NCBI GenBank assembly: GCA_012295275.1
Contig: CM022670.1
Coordinates: 39,223,251-39,287,250 of the forward strand
DNA: 64,000 bases
Reading direction: 5' to 3'
Source: Chrysomallon squamiferum
Taxonomy: Eukaryota; Mollusca; Gastropoda; Neomphalida; Peltospiridae
Both the position numbers and the translations under genes were made by a program. Each line of letters starts with the position of its first letter. Within the stretch, counting starts at the first letter, position 1. Positions 25,501 to 35,800 of the stretch are shown one piece after another. The notes beneath the pieces are model-generated. The model made no database searches, had not been told where the DNA came from, and saw only the letters and a list, made by a program, of their open reading frames with translations.

Positions 25501-26237
25501 TGTTGTCTGAAATCTTCATTACCAAAAATATCTCTAGTATTTGTTTTTAAATTAGACAAATTTTTCTCTAAATCTGATTGTGCTGCCTGTCCTGACTTAC
25601 TTGCAGATTCTGCAGAATTATCTTCAGGAGGGCTCATTACTTTGTTTTTTAAAATGCCTTTCAGCTTAAAAGGCTTTTGAGGTTTTTTTTCATCTGAAAG
25701 TAATTGGCTATCAGTATGGAACTGGGAATTCTCTTCACAAAATTGGTGGTCTTCCTGTCTTCTGTAAAATTGATTATCCTGATATGTAGAAAATATATCA
25801 TTCTGATGCTGAGATGATACATCAACTACATTACCAAAAGACCTTTCACCTTGGTACCTGGATAGTTCATGATTTAATATATTTTCTTGATATTCAGGTA
25901 TGTGATTCTGATCTCTTGATAAAATAGTGTGCTCAAATCTGGTGTTCCTGGATATCCTGCCTTCAAGATTTCTAGATGGTAATTGATATGTAGGTTTCTG
26001 ATGTGAATAATCAGAAGACATTGTGGCTACTTCAGATGTATCATAACCATGTCTAGTCTGGTACATGTATGGAAAAAGAGACTGGCCGGGAATTGTGAAA
26101 AATTCCTGATTTCTTGGACATTTTCCTCTCTCATCAGAGTGCTGCCAGTGCCGGCTACTGGATTCAGACAAATGTTCACCATATTTGAAATCTGCTGATT
26201 CATCACATGCTTGCTGCATTGATTGAGACATATTCAT
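6428..26237 (-). CDS. CHERP-like tandem paralogue: gag-like N-terminus, CID, U1-type fingers, G-patch, C2H2 tail
   Basis: Twenty exons join in frame (8511 nt, about 2836 aa): 23334-26237, 20927-21061, 20587-20663, 20382-20456, 20016-20148, 19587-19637, 19127-19165, 18478-18672, 17755-17992, 17170-17564, 14167-14326, 13676-13737, 13257-13413, 12582-12907, 11976-12097, 10954-11640, 10436-10518, 9740-9934, 9065-9292 and 6428-8676. Domain order: polar N-terminus with RS/KR repeats (1-650); two gag-like units (about 651-930); CID (about 970-1125); proline-rich and Gly-Tyr repeats (1204-1414); two U1-type fingers (1415-1467 and 1489-1540); the CHERP DLPAGL block; RS-like region (1691-1919); G-patch (1946-2011); a long charged C-terminus with two C2H2 pairs. 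From the CID to the G-patch it matches the neighbouring CHERP gene exon by exon. The SURP domain is absent. A role in splicing is inferred. The 5' end is uncertain: the ATG at 26237 directly follows an AG, so an untranslated upstream exon is possible. Confidence 0.85.
9740..9934 (-). CDS. G-patch exon of the CHERP-like paralogue
   Basis: The junction of exons 10436-10518 and 9740-9934 reads KKMGWSGKGLGVDEQGKIDP, the G-patch signature, followed by the CHERP-specific block with G-AVR and YGLGIDL. The CHERP equivalent is 31654-31845 (192 nt against 195). G-patch proteins commonly activate DEAH-box helicases such as DHX15. The glycines of the signature are intact. Confidence 0.88.
13257..14326 (-). 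CDS. Two U1/matrin-type zinc-finger exons in the CHERP-like paralogue
   Basis: Exon 14167-14326 encodes CSVCKLFM...HLAGKKHRSNL and exon 13257-13413 encodes CQVCRIIV...HLIGLKHCSAL, each a C-x2-C ... H-x5-H pattern typical of U1C/matrin-type fingers that bind RNA or double-stranded nucleic acid. A 62-nt exon (13676-13737) separates them. CHERP has no counterpart of these exons, so they are an insertion or internal gain in the paralogue. Confidence 0.75.
14327..17169 (-). other. Long intron of the CHERP-like paralogue
   Basis: This 2.8 kb intron separates the Gly-Tyr exon from the first U1-type finger exon. It contains a compound (CAA)n-(AAT)n-(AAG)n tract at 15924-16030. I see no exon with supported borders in it. 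Confidence 0.5.
15924..16030. repeat. Compound (CAA)n-(AAT)n-(AAG)n microsatellite
   Basis: Adjoining AAC, AAT and AAG trinucleotide runs, all purine-rich on the plus strand. Confidence 0.9.
17170..17564 (-). CDS. Exon with Gly-Tyr/Gln-Pro repeats in the CHERP-like paralogue
   Basis: This 131-codon stretch contains at least four copies of a roughly 15-residue motif of the form (F/Y)GYGxNxxxxQPxxx, such as YGYGGNNSVCQPLSD and FGYGENHCGGQPVND. A basic segment (KHKRKN) follows. Low-complexity Gly/Tyr/Asn sequence of this sort is common in RNA-granule and splicing proteins. CHERP itself has proline-rich sequence instead at this place. Confidence 0.75.
19430..19556. repeat. (AAAAT)n-(AAT)n microsatellite
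   Basis: About 15 AAAAT units, then ten or so AAT units, 30 bp from the donor of the 51-nt CID exon of the paralogue. Confidence 0.92.
19587..21061 (-). CDS. CID domain exons of the CHERP-like paralogue
   Basis: Five exons of 135, 77, 75, 133 and 51 nt encode a diverged CTD-interacting domain, with AKNWIVLKG, CDLIMLYLL, IFLFNDILTHC, DKVIVPAI and LVQRWESSNIF. The matching exons in CHERP (43980-40357) are 138, 77, 75, 112 and 51 nt with the same phases. CIDs are alpha-solenoids that bind RNA polymerase II C-terminal repeats or related partners. Whether binding survives here cannot be read from sequence alone. Confidence 0.8.
21062..23333 (-). other. Intron between the gag-like exon and the CID exons
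   Basis: This 2.3 kb intron joins GAG|GTATCA to CTCAG|GTTAATC in phase 0. It has no coding remnant I can identify. It marks the junction between the acquired N-terminus and the CHERP-derived body. Confidence 0.6.
23334..26237 (-). CDS. Exon 1 of the CHERP-like paralogue: polar region plus duplicated gag-like domain
   Basis: A single 968-codon exon. Residues 1-650 are hydrophilic, rich in S, R, K, D, E and Q. They include a 15-aa direct repeat around DYKKDSGKRRERSD. Residues about 651-770 and 790-930 look like two diverged copies of one helical unit. Shared signatures are a KY block then an L..P motif, the pair FLAIGMVPVVN / CMAVGMTPLIE, and DALELLG / DSLMLLG followed by a basic helix. This order resembles the gag-like protein of DIRS-type tyrosine-recombinase retrotransposons. 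That assignment is from memory of the family and needs a profile search. The exon ends in phase 0 at the position where CHERP joins its Q-rich exon to the first CID exon. Confidence 0.7.
24609..24697 (-). repeat. 45-bp coding tandem duplication (15-aa RS/K-rich repeat)
   Basis: Two adjacent, nearly identical 45-bp units encode DYKKDSGKRRERSDT and DYKKDSGKRRERSDL. The few nucleotide differences are mostly synonymous or at the last residue, so the duplication is fairly recent and in frame. Confidence 0.85.
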
Positions 26238-27364
26238 CTGATAATCATTGGATTAGTCCACAGACATCAAAATCCAGTTAACAGAAGTATGACATTTTTT
26301 TTTTTTTTTTTTTTTTTTTCTAAATGAAGTATCTGGAACTTTAGATCAAATCTGAAATGTAAGAAACAGTTTCTGTTTAGAATAGAAGTACAATCAAAAA
26401 TAAAGAAATTTCATCTTTTGGCTTTCACACTTTATATTGGTAATTTGAAGCATATTTGGCTTCAAGATAAATCTGTAACATAAAGCAGAAAGTTATATAA
26501 ATTTGGCAATTGAAATTTTATACTTCTATCTTTCAATACATATTCAGGAAAACCAAAACCAAGCTGTAGTAATAAAAACAAAAAGACCAGATTCTTGTTA
26601 CATTTTATGAAACTGTTTATTCATTTAAGTGAGAATCCACCAAAGTAATACAGATATGCAATATATTCAAACTGCCTATTATTACTGATGTGAAAATATA
26701 AAAACAATAAATGTACAAAATCTTTCTTTCTAAAGCACTAAACCTTTTAATCAGATATTAGAGCATTAGGAGAACAAAGCTTAGGCACTATTAAGCAGTT
26801 TATTTAAATGCTCCCTAACAGGAAAGATATACAAGAAATATACTAAACAGAAACAATTCCTCTTAAGATGAAGATGAATTCCACTATGAATCTGCCAGAA
26901 AAACTAGTACAGGTTTTAACAGCCAGTCAAATGTCTTCATTGTCAGACTTGATAACATCTGCCATCTGCAATCAGATGTTGAACACCTCCTATCAGTTAT
27001 TATCAGAAACATTTTTTTTTTTTTTTTTTTTTTTAAAACAGATTTCGACTTAGTTGAAAAGTCCAGGCATAAACTGCAGCAAATGATTTCAAATTCTTTT
27101 AATATGAACAATTCTTATGCTTGTAATACAAGATATAGTTCACAGTCAATCATTTACTGTGCATACCTTAAATGAAATGAAGACAATGTGGCACAAAAGT
27201 TTTATCAAAGCACCTTAAATAATAGATTCAATAAATAAATTTCTTCTTTTGCTGTATTCTTCCACATTTCTAATTTTCTTAAATGGAGATGACAAACTGT
27301 GACCAGAAGTTGTTTCAGGATCAGGTCTAAGATTCAAACCATCAAGAATGCAAAGATATATACA

Positions 27365-27368
<4 letters not shown>

Positions 27369-27407
<39 letters not shown>
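27369..27407. repeat. (TA)n microsatellite
   Basis: About 19 uninterrupted TA units followed by ACACACACA. Confidence 0.9.
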
Positions 27408-27408
<1 letters not shown>

Positions 27409-28249
27409 CACACACACATCGAGTTATATGTATGTAATTTCTCAGTTAATAACTTTTCTTTTTTATAACAAATGTTCTTTTATAATGACACTCAGTTTTT
27501 AGGAACACAAACATGCTGATATTCTGCTCTGTCCCTGAAAAATAAATTCCAAAACATCACACCTACCTCAGAACCTTTTGGCAAATGATGTGTTTTGGTC
27601 AAATTTCTTCTTCTTTTTTTTAAAGAATTTGGAATGGGATTTAAAAGTAGGGTAAGTTCTATACTGTATTTTGAACTACTATTCACATATATATATAAAA
27701 ACCAAATATATAATCACTGGACTGGACTGGACAGATGTCTGGTTTGAGTATTTTAATTTATGGCTTCAAATCAGTGAATAACAGTAATTTTAAAATAATA
27801 ATAATAATAATGAAAGAAAATACATTTATGACACTGAATATAAATTTCGAAATAAAAGGATAATCTAAATTAGTAAGTTGCTGCTGCATTTATACCCAAT
27901 CATTAAGTCTTGGCCATTCAAAATGAATTACGAGTTTAAAAACTTTAATATCTTAATTCTATGTTTACTTTTAATATGTACATTCATAATATAAATCATA
28001 AATTAATTATCAGGCTGATAAATTACAGTCATTTACAAATACGTTATTTTTGTTGGTTAGCTTGGGTGGTTTCACTTTCAGGTGTGTCATTCTTTGGACT
28101 AAATAAATGCAGTCATTAAATACAAAATGTATGGGATTGTTTGCATAAGGAAATTACATAGTTTTGTTACATACCAACAAAATGTATTGTCTTTCAAAAT
28201 CCTAAATTTGAAAGCTCTCAGTATTAATACTGACACATGCACCATTATT

Positions 28250-28345
28250 GAATGCGATGTTGAACGTCTGCTCCAAATAAGAAATAACCGGAAGAAGCCG
28301 CAAATGCGGCTAAATGAAATGCAAATTTTTACGACGTCCAATAGC
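28250..28345 (-). promoter_or_regulatory. Candidate promoter of the CHERP-like paralogue
   Basis: This is a CG-containing island in very A/T-rich sequence. It has ACCGGAAG (ETS-type, 28287-28294), a 16-bp perfect inverted repeat AGCCGCAAATGCGGCT (28296-28311), a GACGTC core (28333-28338) and a CCAAT box (28338-28342). It lies about 2 kb upstream of the first coding exon. The assignment is inferred from motif density only. Confidence 0.35.
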
Positions 28346-31177
28346 AGCCACCTTAGAGAAGAACGTAGTTCAGTATTTATACTTAATTAAGAAACATTGC
28401 TCACTCATTTAATTTACACAAAACTGATTGATAAAATTTTATAATTATTATTATTGTTGTTGCTGTTATTAATATTATTTTATTTATTTCATGCGTTACG
28501 TTATTATTAATTCGTTTTAAAGTACTCAAGCACATAATACCGATTAACTTCTTTTTGCACACTTTATATGCACATCCATGTAGATGTAAAGAAAATGTAC
28601 AGGCCTTTGATAAAACAACTGTGGGTTTACTGTTTAGAATGAGAAACGCCCAATATTGTGTCTGAGAGAGAAAGAACAAGTTAATCTTTTGTATACCATT
28701 AAATTAATATAATGCATATCTATATGACAAGCAAATTAAAATTTAAAAATACATAATTAAACCAAATATTCTCACCGAAGTTCAGCCATAAATATAGTTC
28801 ACTAAATTTGGAATAAGATTATATTTTGTTACAAATAAAATTGGAAACACACACGCACACACACTCTAATTAAAATTGAGGATAATTTTTATATCCTTAT
28901 TAGGTCACATAAATTGCGTTTACGTCCATGTGTGCATATCAGAGAAAACTAGTTTTATTTTAAAAAAAAAAACAACAAAAAAGTGATTTACTTTTAGAAG
29001 TAAGAAGCTGAAATCTGACTCTTGGAGAATGCATAACAGCAGCATTTGTACAGAAATTTACTGATTTTTTAAACATTTTTTAAAATGTTCAGTGTACTGT
29101 AGTTACTGTTGTATTTACATTGGTGTCCTATTCATTGAGAGAACCACGTCAACATCAAAATAACTATTCTTATCAGTTCATGATCTTACAATCAGATTGT
29201 AATGACCATTTAAAAAAATAATAGTAATATTATTTTATGCTTAATTTGTATAATGGTTTTTTGTTTTGAGTTCTTTTTGGTTGGGTAGTATTTATTTTGA
29301 TTTCTTTTGTCTTGTAATTAGTTTAAAATGTTAAAACAATGATAATGTTATCATCTTTGTAACTGTTAATTTTGACTCTGCATCTTTCCTCTGATCAAAT
29401 AAGAATAAATCCTTCATTCATTTTTTAAAACTTTAATCTAAGTAGAACTAGGTTATTTTATCTCAGTTGTACTAAATATGACTGTGATTCAGCGTGAACA
29501 TAATTATGTTTTCTGAAAAAAGTTACATATTATGATGAAACGAGAAATCCAGGTTTCATTTGAAGCTTGCATTCTTTTCTCTTTGCAGAATTACTTATAT
29601 ACAACCAGTGCAATGTATAAATTCATTTGTTGTTATGTTATTAATTTTTTTTTTTTAACCATACAAAATTATAATATAGGAGAAACTACTTTCCATACAA
29701 CTGCTATTAGTGATGGAGATGCAAGCTCTAGTAGATCTAAGGATCAGTTGTGTAGTAATACAACTACCTTTTTTCTTGTCATACAAACTGTTTCAACAAA
29801 GGCTGTTATTTTCACTTTGTTGTTTACAGGAAGTTGCATATAAAAATATTATTTACTATAAATTTGAAAGTCTCCTTTTACAAGGTTTTCTCTTGTTATT
29901 GGTATATTTTTAATTATGTGTCTAATGCCATTAATCAGCAGATTAAAAATGTTTTTCTTCTTCCAATATTGACTCTATTTCCATCTTGGTTCTTTTTCTG
30001 CCATCTTTAAAATGTAAAACCCTTAATTCCAGTTGACAGAAGTAATTTAAATACACTGATGTCTGGTACATTTATTTTGTTCTTTTAACACTTTAAAGAT
30101 GTTTGGTTTAGGCTGTCTTTATTATTATTGGTTTTTGAGGATTGTTACCTCTCATGTACAAATATAACATTTGTTATAAATTATTTAAAAATCCATCCCT
30201 TTCATGATCTGTGTATCAAGTTCAGATTATTTTATTTATTTGTTATATAAATTAATCTTACCTATAACATAATTATTCTCTTTAAAATCAATTAACTTAT
30301 TTTACAAAATTATATTTTGTTGAGTGTATTTCTTTATGTTAAATACAAAAAACAAATCCTCATCCAGCATCTCATCAAAAGATGAGAAATATGCTTTAAA
30401 ATTTGTTTTAGTGCAAATGTAGTGGCTTTGAATTACCATACTAATATTTTGACATTTGATAGCAGGTGATAAAATATTAATGTAACCTTTCTTTTCTTAA
30501 CAAGACCTCATCTAACCAAGCAAGGATGTGAATTATTGATGACAAAATTCCTATTTTGTTTCAAAATAAAATATATGCAATACTAAATTAAATTTTAAAG
30601 AATTTTCTTTCCAGTTAGCTCAAACCATATTTATTCAAATTTAAGTTGTACTTTTTTATATGGGTTATTTTACCAAAATTATATTATCACTGATGAGTAT
30701 ATTTATTTATATAATATGTATATTTAATACAATGAAAAAGATTTGTAAATAAATATATTGTTTTGTCAAAAATTCCTTTATGAGAGATATTGCATTTTTT
30801 GTTAAATTAAAATGGAAATCAATTTTGAAAGCAATACTTTTGATGTACATGTAGTAACATGGTAGATACACAGAACAGAAACTAAATCATGAAAATGTTG
30901 GTTTTTTATTGCCCCACACCCATGCTCTAAACACTGAATTTAAGATAAAAGAACCTCATACATTCTGAAGAGATAAATATTAAGCTAATGTTGCCAGAAT
31001 GCTGTTAAATTAATAGAGGTAAATTTCTTTCCAGTTTTATTCCATCATGCATATTAAATTGTGGCTTAACAGTTAAAAACAGAAAAAAATATTTGTAAGT
31101 TCAATTTTTATTTTTTATATATATATATATATATTTTCTTTCATTCAGTCATAGGTATATATTTTTCATCCAGCATT

Positions 31178-31467
31178 TCAGTCATCAGATTTGGCTTTCT
31201 TTGCTGTAAATAAAAATAGAAAGTTAAATAAAAATCATTCATTAGAAATACCTTCAGATAAAAAAAAAGTCATATAAATTTATATTAACATGTTTTTGGT
31301 TAATGGCGAGTCGTGTATATTTTACATGAAATATTATGGAATTTTAAAAATAAAATAAAGAAATGTATCTGTGATAGGTAACAAAAGAAAAGCTTTAAAA
31401 GAAAACTTTATTACAATCACAAATATTCATTAAATAATAAAAAAAATTTATAAAAAAATTACTTTTG

Positions 31468-31519
<52 letters not shown>

Positions 31520-32801
31520 AATAGAAATAATATTAATTAAGGAATAAATGAATTAAATTATGTGACAAAACTCCATATTTTATTTAATTAAGAAATTTCT
31601 TTTTATTTCTAGCCAGATTGTCTCTCCCTGACTCAGACCTAATGTTTTATTACCTTCTCTTGATTCATCTCTAGCTTTCATTCTCTGAATAAATCCTTGG
31701 CTCTTGCTTTTACGGAACTGCTCAAAAGGATCTTTTAGATTTATACCAATTCCTTTGAAGGCGTCCTGTCTGTCTCTCACTTCTCCTGCCTTTATTGGAT
31801 TTTCAATTCCTTGTTCTTTCACACCAAGACCTTTACCTCCCCAACCTGAAATGAAGTAACATTAATTAAATAACACAGAGCACATTTTAACATCATTAAT
31901 GATTGCTAGGTGGTGTTTACATTATAGTGATATGACAACTAATCTGATTTCATCATTATTTGGCCTACATATTGATACAAGGATGGGATATTACAAAAGA
32001 TTTTTAATTTTTTTTTTTACCACAGACTGGGAAATGAAAACAATGGGGTACTGATAACAAGTGATAAACATTAGCTGATAGGACAAATCACAAAAACAAA
32101 AGAAATGTTAAAAATATATTGATAAACTAACACAGTCAGTATGCAGTCTGGAAAATAACCTAAATTTAATACAGTTATGATTTGATATCAGGTATGTTAT
32201 GATGTAACCAACAGCATTTCTGGCAGGTATTTCACAACAAATACAAAAGATACATCACAGTTTTGAACTACCCTGTATGAAAGACAAATTTAATAAAAGA
32301 AACAAACCCATTTTCTTCAAAAGCATATGGCCTTTATTATCTTCACCAAGTTTGGATTCATCCTGATTTACTGCAGGGACTGTAGGGGGCATGCTGAAAA
32401 AAACCAGTTTTAAGTCTTTTTCATATTAATGAATCACACACATCATAAAATACAGTTACATTTTATTTTATTAAAACAGAACTCAAGTATTTAATCAGAA
32501 GTTTTGTTTATATTTTATTAATATGATACAGTTCAGTTTTGTGAGAGTATGTTTGAGATTTACATTTACAACACACAGTATACTGAACACACAGAGAGCT
32601 TATCAATAATGCCTTATACATGTTTAAACTGCAAAAAAGACAAATCTCTCTCTCTTGCTCTCAAACACAAACTACACAGCATAGTGATACATACATGTGG
32701 TTCCAGACACTGATAAAAAACAGAATTTTTTTATCTACAGATATATATATTATACAACACATGGCTGAAAGACATAAACAACACAGAAGCATGCGAGCAT
32801 G

Positions 32802-32835
<34 letters not shown>

Positions 32836-35800
32836 CACACACACAATCACACATACATACAAACATATATAAATAAATATAAAAACAGACATTTGTAAAC
32901 CCAGATATCCATACAAGCAGAGAAAGACACACTGAGACTGGTGTGATTTAATACGTACAAAGATGGTGGTGTTGGACTTCTGGATTTTGCTCGCAATGTG
33001 TTTGGCACTGGAGGAGATGGAGACCTGCTTCTGCGAAGATAAGGTAGGGGTGATTTTGATTTTGATCGTGATCGTGATCTAGAAAAGTATTTTTAAAATA
33101 GTTACTCTATTTTAAAAACTTATTTAGTGTATTAAAATTAAAAATTAAAATTTAAGGAGTCTAATTTCTGACTTTTACTGCTTTTTTATTAATATAATTT
33201 TTTTTTTTAAATTAAAAAGATTTTTCGTAATGATTTTTTTCATATTTAATTTTTTTTTACATATATTAAATAAATTAGAAATGACTGAAATTCAAATTCA
33301 AGATAATTACCTTGACCGACTTTTTCTGTCCCCGCTAGCATACCTCCTTCTTCGAGGTGGTGATCTTGACTTAGATCTTGATCGGTTTCGAACTGGAGAC
33401 CTTGGTTCCAGTTTCAATGGTTGCTCCGAATTTGAAGGGTTTTGTAATCGTTCCTCTTCAACTTGTTTTTCTTTAAGTCTCTTTGCACCTTGTTTGGCTT
33501 TGAAGAACTCATACAGGCCCAGTTTTTCCCACCCATCACTGAAAAATAAACAATACGTTAACATCCTTCTCAAAATATAATTTCTGTCTTCTCTAACAAC
33601 TTGGTCAGTCCTGAAATAAATATTTTAAAACATTTTTGAAATTTATTTTTTGGTGAAAACTTATCTGTGAAAACCTAACAATAAATCTATTATTTATATA
33701 TACTTTCTCAGTTTTCCTTGTTTAAAAATAGACAAATTTTTTACTGTGGAAAAATTATATTTCAAGAAGAAAAACGGCAAAATTTAAATCTGTTTTTAAT
33801 CATTTCCCTGGACAGATCTTATTTAAATGTTAATTATGAATCAGTGTGTTTTTAAAATTCCCTTCACCAAGGTGCTGCTGACTGAAAAAAGCCAGGTTAA
33901 TGAGAAATATCAAAAGACAATACTGCCTGTCTCTTGGCCTGTCATGTGAAGGAGGTCCGTAGAATGCTTCCACCGCAGCCAGGAGTCTCTCACTTGGTGG
34001 CATGGGTGGGGGTAGTCGGATGTCGTTTGGATCCAGTGGCTGGTATTCAGTGTCTTCCAACTGTCGGAAATTAAAAACAATTTGTTTTTCCGAGGGATAA
34101 TACTTTAACTAAACTTTGAACGAAATGCAGAGAAACACATGCACACACATGTACACATTATTCCAGTACTAAAATTAATCAAGTTAAAATATGTAATTTG
34201 TGAAGTCTAATTTTAACTTTAAAAGTGTTAACATATTCTGTAAAACATGAAATTATCGTGACCATATTCACTTAATATATTTATTTCAATTTTTTTTTTT
34301 CGTATAGTTTGAACCAAACAGAAATTATTATATTAATATATTTTATTAACTACAAAAAAGAATAAAAATAAGAATGAAGGTCATTTTTCTGATCATGCAT
34401 CAATAATGGCTGCAGTATTTGCAAACTTAGAACTGTACGATCCATCATTTGAGAATACAACCCATCAAAAATTTAACCTGCTTTCCATGATAAAAAATAA
34501 CTTCTACAATGCTTAAAGACTGCTTTCAAAATATATGCATGTGAGATTACCTTAGAGCAGCATCTACTTCTCAACCATTATAAATTATACAGGCCTTTAA
34601 CTGTTAAACAGACCAGTGTCATTAGAAGATTATAATCTCAAAAAAAGGCCACTCAGCTGAACTAAGACCACATTCATTTCATGATTTACAGTACATGACA
34701 CAAATATAAGATAAAAATAAAACAAAACGATATCAAAGAAGACCTACTTTAACAAGCGGAGCCATGAGGCCTGCTGGTAAGTCGTAATACGGAACTGACG
34801 GTGTCAAATCAATTTCAGTTGGCAAACACGGGAATGGCGCTGGTGGAATTGGTCCAGGAGGACCATGAGGTCCTGGAGGGGGAGGCCCAGGGGGTCCAAG
34901 TGGGGCTGGTGGGGGTCCTGCAGGAAATCCTGGGGGAGGTCTGCTGAAGTCTGGCAGGGGTAATGGTGGCACTCCAGGAGGAAGTCCTGGTGGGGGTCCT
35001 CTGAAATCAGGAGGCATAACTGGGGGACCTCGTGCTAAACCGTGTCCATACTCAAACTGCTGTGGAGGTGGTGGTCGACCAAATCCTGGGGGTGGGGTGT
35101 GAAATGGTGGCATTGGAGGTGGTTGTGTGAAGTTTCCAGCAGGTCCCAGTGGAGGCTGGGTCCCAGGTGGAAGACCAGGAGGTGGACCCTAGATTAATTA
35201 AAACAGAACATTTACATTAATACACATAAACATCAGTTAAATAATGTTACATTAATACACATAAACATCTGTTAAATAATGTTACATTAATACACATAAC
35301 CATCAGTTAAATAACGTTACATTGATACATATAAACATCTGTTAAATAATGTTACGTTAATACACATAACCATCAGTTAAATAATGTTACATTAATACAT
35401 ATAAACATCTGTTAAATAATGTTACGTTAATACACATAAACATCAGTTAAATAATGTTACATTAATACACATAAATATCAGTTATATAATGTTACATTAA
35501 TACACATAAATATCAGTTATATAATGTTACATTAATACACATAAACATCAGTTATATAATGTTACATTAATACACATAAACATCAGTTATATAATGTTAC
35601 ATTAATACACATACACATCAGTTATATAATGTTACATTAATACACATAAACATCAGTTAAATAATGTTACATTAATACACATAAACATCAGTTAAATAAT
35701 GTTACATTAATACATATAAACATCAGTTAAATGTTACATTAATACACATAAACATCAGTTATATAATGTTACATTAATACACATAAACATCAGTTAAATA

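Larger units (their letters stand above)
26238..31177. other. Spacer between the two CHERP genes
   Basis: This 4.9 kb stretch holds the 3' flank of CHERP (minus-strand AATAAA at 31107-31112) and the probable promoter of the paralogue near 28250-28345. It also has a (TA)n run at 27369-27407, poly-T/A runs at 26291-26319 and 27010-27034, and a possible orphan exon at 27229-27340. No intact SURP or Q-rich exon was seen, so the paralogue's loss of these exons is not explained by a nearby remnant I can recognise. Confidence 0.5.

Noticed and set aside
6428-26237. Possibility that the gag-like exon is a live retrotransposon inserted in the locus
   Set aside because: No reverse transcriptase, recombinase, or terminal or split repeats were seen around it, and it splices in phase into CHERP-type exons.
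28127-28390. 87-codon plus-strand frame over the candidate promoter
   Set aside because: No recognisable domain; its openness can be chance, and the region is better read as regulatory.
29532-29913. Plus-strand frames between the CHERP genes
   Set aside because: No conserved motif, no splice partners, and composition typical of the A/T-rich spacer.
32661-32932. Several VCVCVC-type minus frames and a TH-repeat plus frame
   Set aside because: All derive from the (CA)n repeat.
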